Below are positions 5,908 through 7,403 of a DNA stretch of 7,403 nt, in pieces (positions within the stretch are counted from its first letter, which is position 1; each line of letters begins with the position of its first letter). Source of the stretch: an uncultured Lachnospiraceae bacterium. GTDB taxonomy: Bacteria > Bacillota > Clostridia > Lachnospirales > Lachnospiraceae. Location of the stretch: the NCBI GenBank assembly GCA_910579495.1, contig CAJTVD010000013.1, positions 56,754 to 64,156 on the forward strand. The letters are read 5' to 3'. A model generated the notes under the pieces. That model was not told where the DNA came from, ran no database searches, and saw nothing but the letters and a program-made list of their open reading frames with translations. The translations under genes were made by a program, and so were the position numbers.

Positions 5908-5980
5908 GCGACAGTAGTACAGTTGGTAGTACGCCACCTTGCCAAGGTGGAGGTCGCGGGTTCGAGCCCCGTCTGTCGCT
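5908..5980 (+). tRNA. tRNA-Gly, anticodon GCC
   Basis: The 73-base sequence folds into a complete cloverleaf. The acceptor stem is GCGACAG with CTGTCGC (7 bp). The D arm is GTAC with GTAC around AGTTGGTA, and the anticodon arm is CCACC with GGTGG around TTGCCAA (anticodon GCC at 5941-5943). The variable loop is AGGTC and the T arm is GCGGG with CCCGT around TTCGAGC. The discriminator base is T (5980), and CCA is not encoded, so it must be added enzymatically. It reads GGC and GGT glycine codons. It is a single gene with its own promoter and terminator. Confidence 0.97.
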
Positions 5981-5988
5981 TAGTAAGG

Positions 5989-6018
5989 CACTTCCGGTGA
6001 TGATCCGGAAGTGTTTTT
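5989..6018 (+). terminator. Intrinsic terminator after tRNA-Gly
   Basis: CACTTCCGG (5989-5997) and CCGGAAGTG (6005-6013) form a perfect 9-bp stem with a 7-base loop (TGATGAT), followed by five T (6014-6018). It lies eight bases after the tRNA end. Confidence 0.92.
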
Positions 6019-6224
6019 GCGTTTATCTGTGTTTATATAATTTCCATGCTGTTAGGCTTAAAGCCCTTTTAGGGTATGGCCAGTACATGGCTTATGAGGT
6101 TTTTCCTGTTATTTTCCCTTGCTTTGGGATATGCTTTCTTGTATGCTTTTCTTAAGATAAACCGTAATTAATTCATACAGTATATGGAAGCTGGATCCGG
6201 GAAGCTTTGGACGGGGTGATGGGA

Positions 6225-7166
6225 ATGGGACGGGCAATTGGGATAGGACGGCAGGATTTTGAAAAAATCAGGGTAAGCCATAATTTTTATATTGATAAAA
6301 CTGATTTTATACGAAAGTGGTGGGAGACAGAGGATGAGGTGACGCTGATCACACGCCCCAGACGTTTTGGAAAGACTCTGAACATGAGTATGGTGGAGAA
6401 ATTTTTTTCTGTAGAATATGCAGGAAGGGGCGACCTGTTCCAGGGGCTCCATATATGGGAAGGGACATCTGCTGATGGGGAAGAGACAACGGATGCCATG
6501 GGGAAAGGGGATAAATACCGGAAGCTCCAGGGGACTTATCCGGTGATCTTTTTGAGCTTTGCGGATGTAAAAGAAACCACATTCCAGGAAGCGCGGAAAA
6601 AAATATGCAAGCTTCTCCAGCTGACATATAATAAATTTGACTTTCTTCTTAAAAGTGATCTGTTGAATGAGAATGAGAAAGGCGATTTCCAGAAGATAAG
6701 CCCGGAGATGGAAAATTATATGGCATCTTTGTCGTTGAAGCTTCTTTCCGCTTATCTAAGCCGCTATTATGGGAAAAAAGCCATCATTCTTCTGGACGAA
6801 TATGATACTCCCATGCAGGAAGCTTATATAAACGGATATTGGAAGGAAATGGCGGATTTTATCAGAAGCTTTTTCAATTCCACCTTTAAAACCAACCCGT
6901 ACCTGGAGCGCGCGGTCCTGACGGGAATTACAAGGATCAGCAAAGAATCTATCTTTTCAGATTTGAATAATCTGAAAGTAATTACTACGACTTCGGAAAA
7001 ATATGCGGACTGCTTTGGGTTTACGGAGGAAGAAGTCTTTGCCGCATTGGAAGAGTATGGCTTATCCGGCCAGGAACAGCAGGTAAAGGACTGGTACGAT
7101 GGCTTTTCCTTCGGGAAAAAGAGGGATATTTACAATCCATGGTCTATTATCAGCTTTTTTAGGTAA
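6225..7166 (+). CDS. AAA-ATPase-like protein of the PD-(D/E)XK-associated family, truncated
   Basis: This is a 313-residue product from ATG 6225. The start is chosen because GGGGTGAT (6213-6220) closely matches the anti-SD complement; ATG 6219 and TTG 6207 are also in frame. Visible motifs are a family-typical N-terminus (FEKIR....FYIDKTDFI), a Walker A-like RPRRFGKT (44-51), Walker B IILLDEYD (187-194), and TGITRISKESIFSDLNN (233-249). After YDGFSFG (291-297) comes YNPWSI (303-308), and the frame ends three codons later. Family members usually run on to 500-600 residues with a C-terminal PD-(D/E)XK nuclease-like domain (DUF1703), which is missing and was not found in the other frames downstream. 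The gene is clearly more AT-rich than the kinase operon and follows a tRNA gene, consistent with horizontal acquisition. Such genes are often numerous, variable and of unclear function. It is probably a pseudogene, although the ATPase part is intact. Confidence 0.85.
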   Translation: MGRAIGIGRQDFEKIRVSHNFYIDKTDFIRKWWETEDEVTLITRPRRFGKTLNMSMVEKFFSVEYAGRGDLFQGLHIWEGTSADGEETTDAMGKGDKYRKLQGTYPVIFLSFADVKETTFQEARKKICKLLQLTYNKFDFLLKSDLLNENEKGDFQKISPEMENYMASLSLKLLSAYLSRYYGKKAIILLDEYDTPMQEAYINGYWKEMADFIRSFFNSTFKTNPYLERAVLTGITRISKESIFSDLNNLKVITTTSEKYADCFGFTEEEVFAALEEYGLSGQEQQVKDWYDGFSFGKKRDIYNPWSIISFFR

Positions 7167-7403
7167 TTGCGAAACAAGTTCAAAATCTTGATTCCAATAG
7201 GGAAAAGGCCCGGTTGAGCCGGACTTACAGGAGGTGGATGTGGATAACAAGGATTTTAAGCCATGAAAACAAAGCAGATAAGGATATCTGCCCGTGAAAC
7301 GGTATGCGGTATATAAGGTTATGCAATCAGAGGCTTTAAACTGCGGATATATTGATGCCGGTGCAGTTTATCAGCCACCATTACTGTAATAAGCTGGGTA
7401 ATC
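7167..7403. other. Region without a convincing gene at the window end
   Basis: All three + frames are broken by stops. Only tiny frames exist: a GTG frame 7240-7266 behind AGGAGGT, an overlapping ATG frame at 7263, and a 31-codon GTG frame at 7294-7389 with a weak AAGGA. None resembles a known protein or the missing nuclease half of the preceding ATPase. It may be the scar of the event that truncated that gene. Confidence 0.4.

Noticed and set aside
5745..5945. 66-codon minus-strand frame
   Set aside because: It overlaps the tRNA promoter and half the tRNA, has no recognisable domain, and is AT-rich by chance.
5859..6155. 98-codon plus-strand frame across the tRNA
   Set aside because: It runs through the tRNA-Gly gene and its terminator and has no ribosome binding site.
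7294..7389. 31-codon GTG frame near the window end
   Set aside because: The binding site is weak, the same frame upstream is interrupted by stops, and the peptide resembles nothing I know.

Overview
The window looks like a chromosomal segment from a Gram-positive anaerobe of the class Clostridia, most likely a Lachnospiraceae-type gut bacterium. The reasons are strong AGGAGG-like ribosome binding sites, an M56/M23 fusion protease, a DUF5685 protein next to a J-domain protein, a VncRS-like two-component pair, and a PD-(D/E)XK-associated AAA-ATPase. These are family resemblances read by eye; no database search was possible.

Layout, all on the + strand. Bases 1-1128 hold the 3' part of a membrane metalloprotease: a BlaR1-type M56 domain, a membrane helix, then an extracellular M23 (LytM-like) domain. 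Bases 1214-1540 form a compact transcription unit: a promoter with optimal spacing, a leader able to form a hairpin, a 37-residue single-helix membrane peptide, and an intrinsic terminator. Bases 1585-1642 carry two CTTAA direct repeats one helical turn apart, just upstream of a second candidate promoter. This promoter leads into a membrane zinc-ribbon protein (1686-2078), a DUF5685 protein (2140-3021) and a J-domain/TPR protein with a cysteine-rich tail (3005-3721). An OmpR-type response regulator (3802-4482) and its histidine kinase (4479-5678) follow after 80 bases with no clear terminator. The five genes may therefore be one operon, perhaps controlled by its own regulator.

Bases 5844-6018 are a complete tRNA-Gly(GCC) gene with promoter and terminator. 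Bases 6225-7166 encode a more AT-rich AAA-ATPase that stops before the nuclease half usual in its family, so it is probably a decayed or transferred gene. The last 237 bases hold no convincing gene.

The most interesting observation is in the DUF5685 protein. It carries two aspartate-rich motifs whose sequence context resembles the two Mg-diphosphate-binding motifs of squalene/phytoene synthases, so this uncharacterised family may be a class I isoprenoid-synthase-fold protein. It lies between a membrane zinc ribbon and a J-domain protein with seven cysteines in its last 29 residues. The set looks like an undescribed membrane-associated module under two-component control, but its function is inference.
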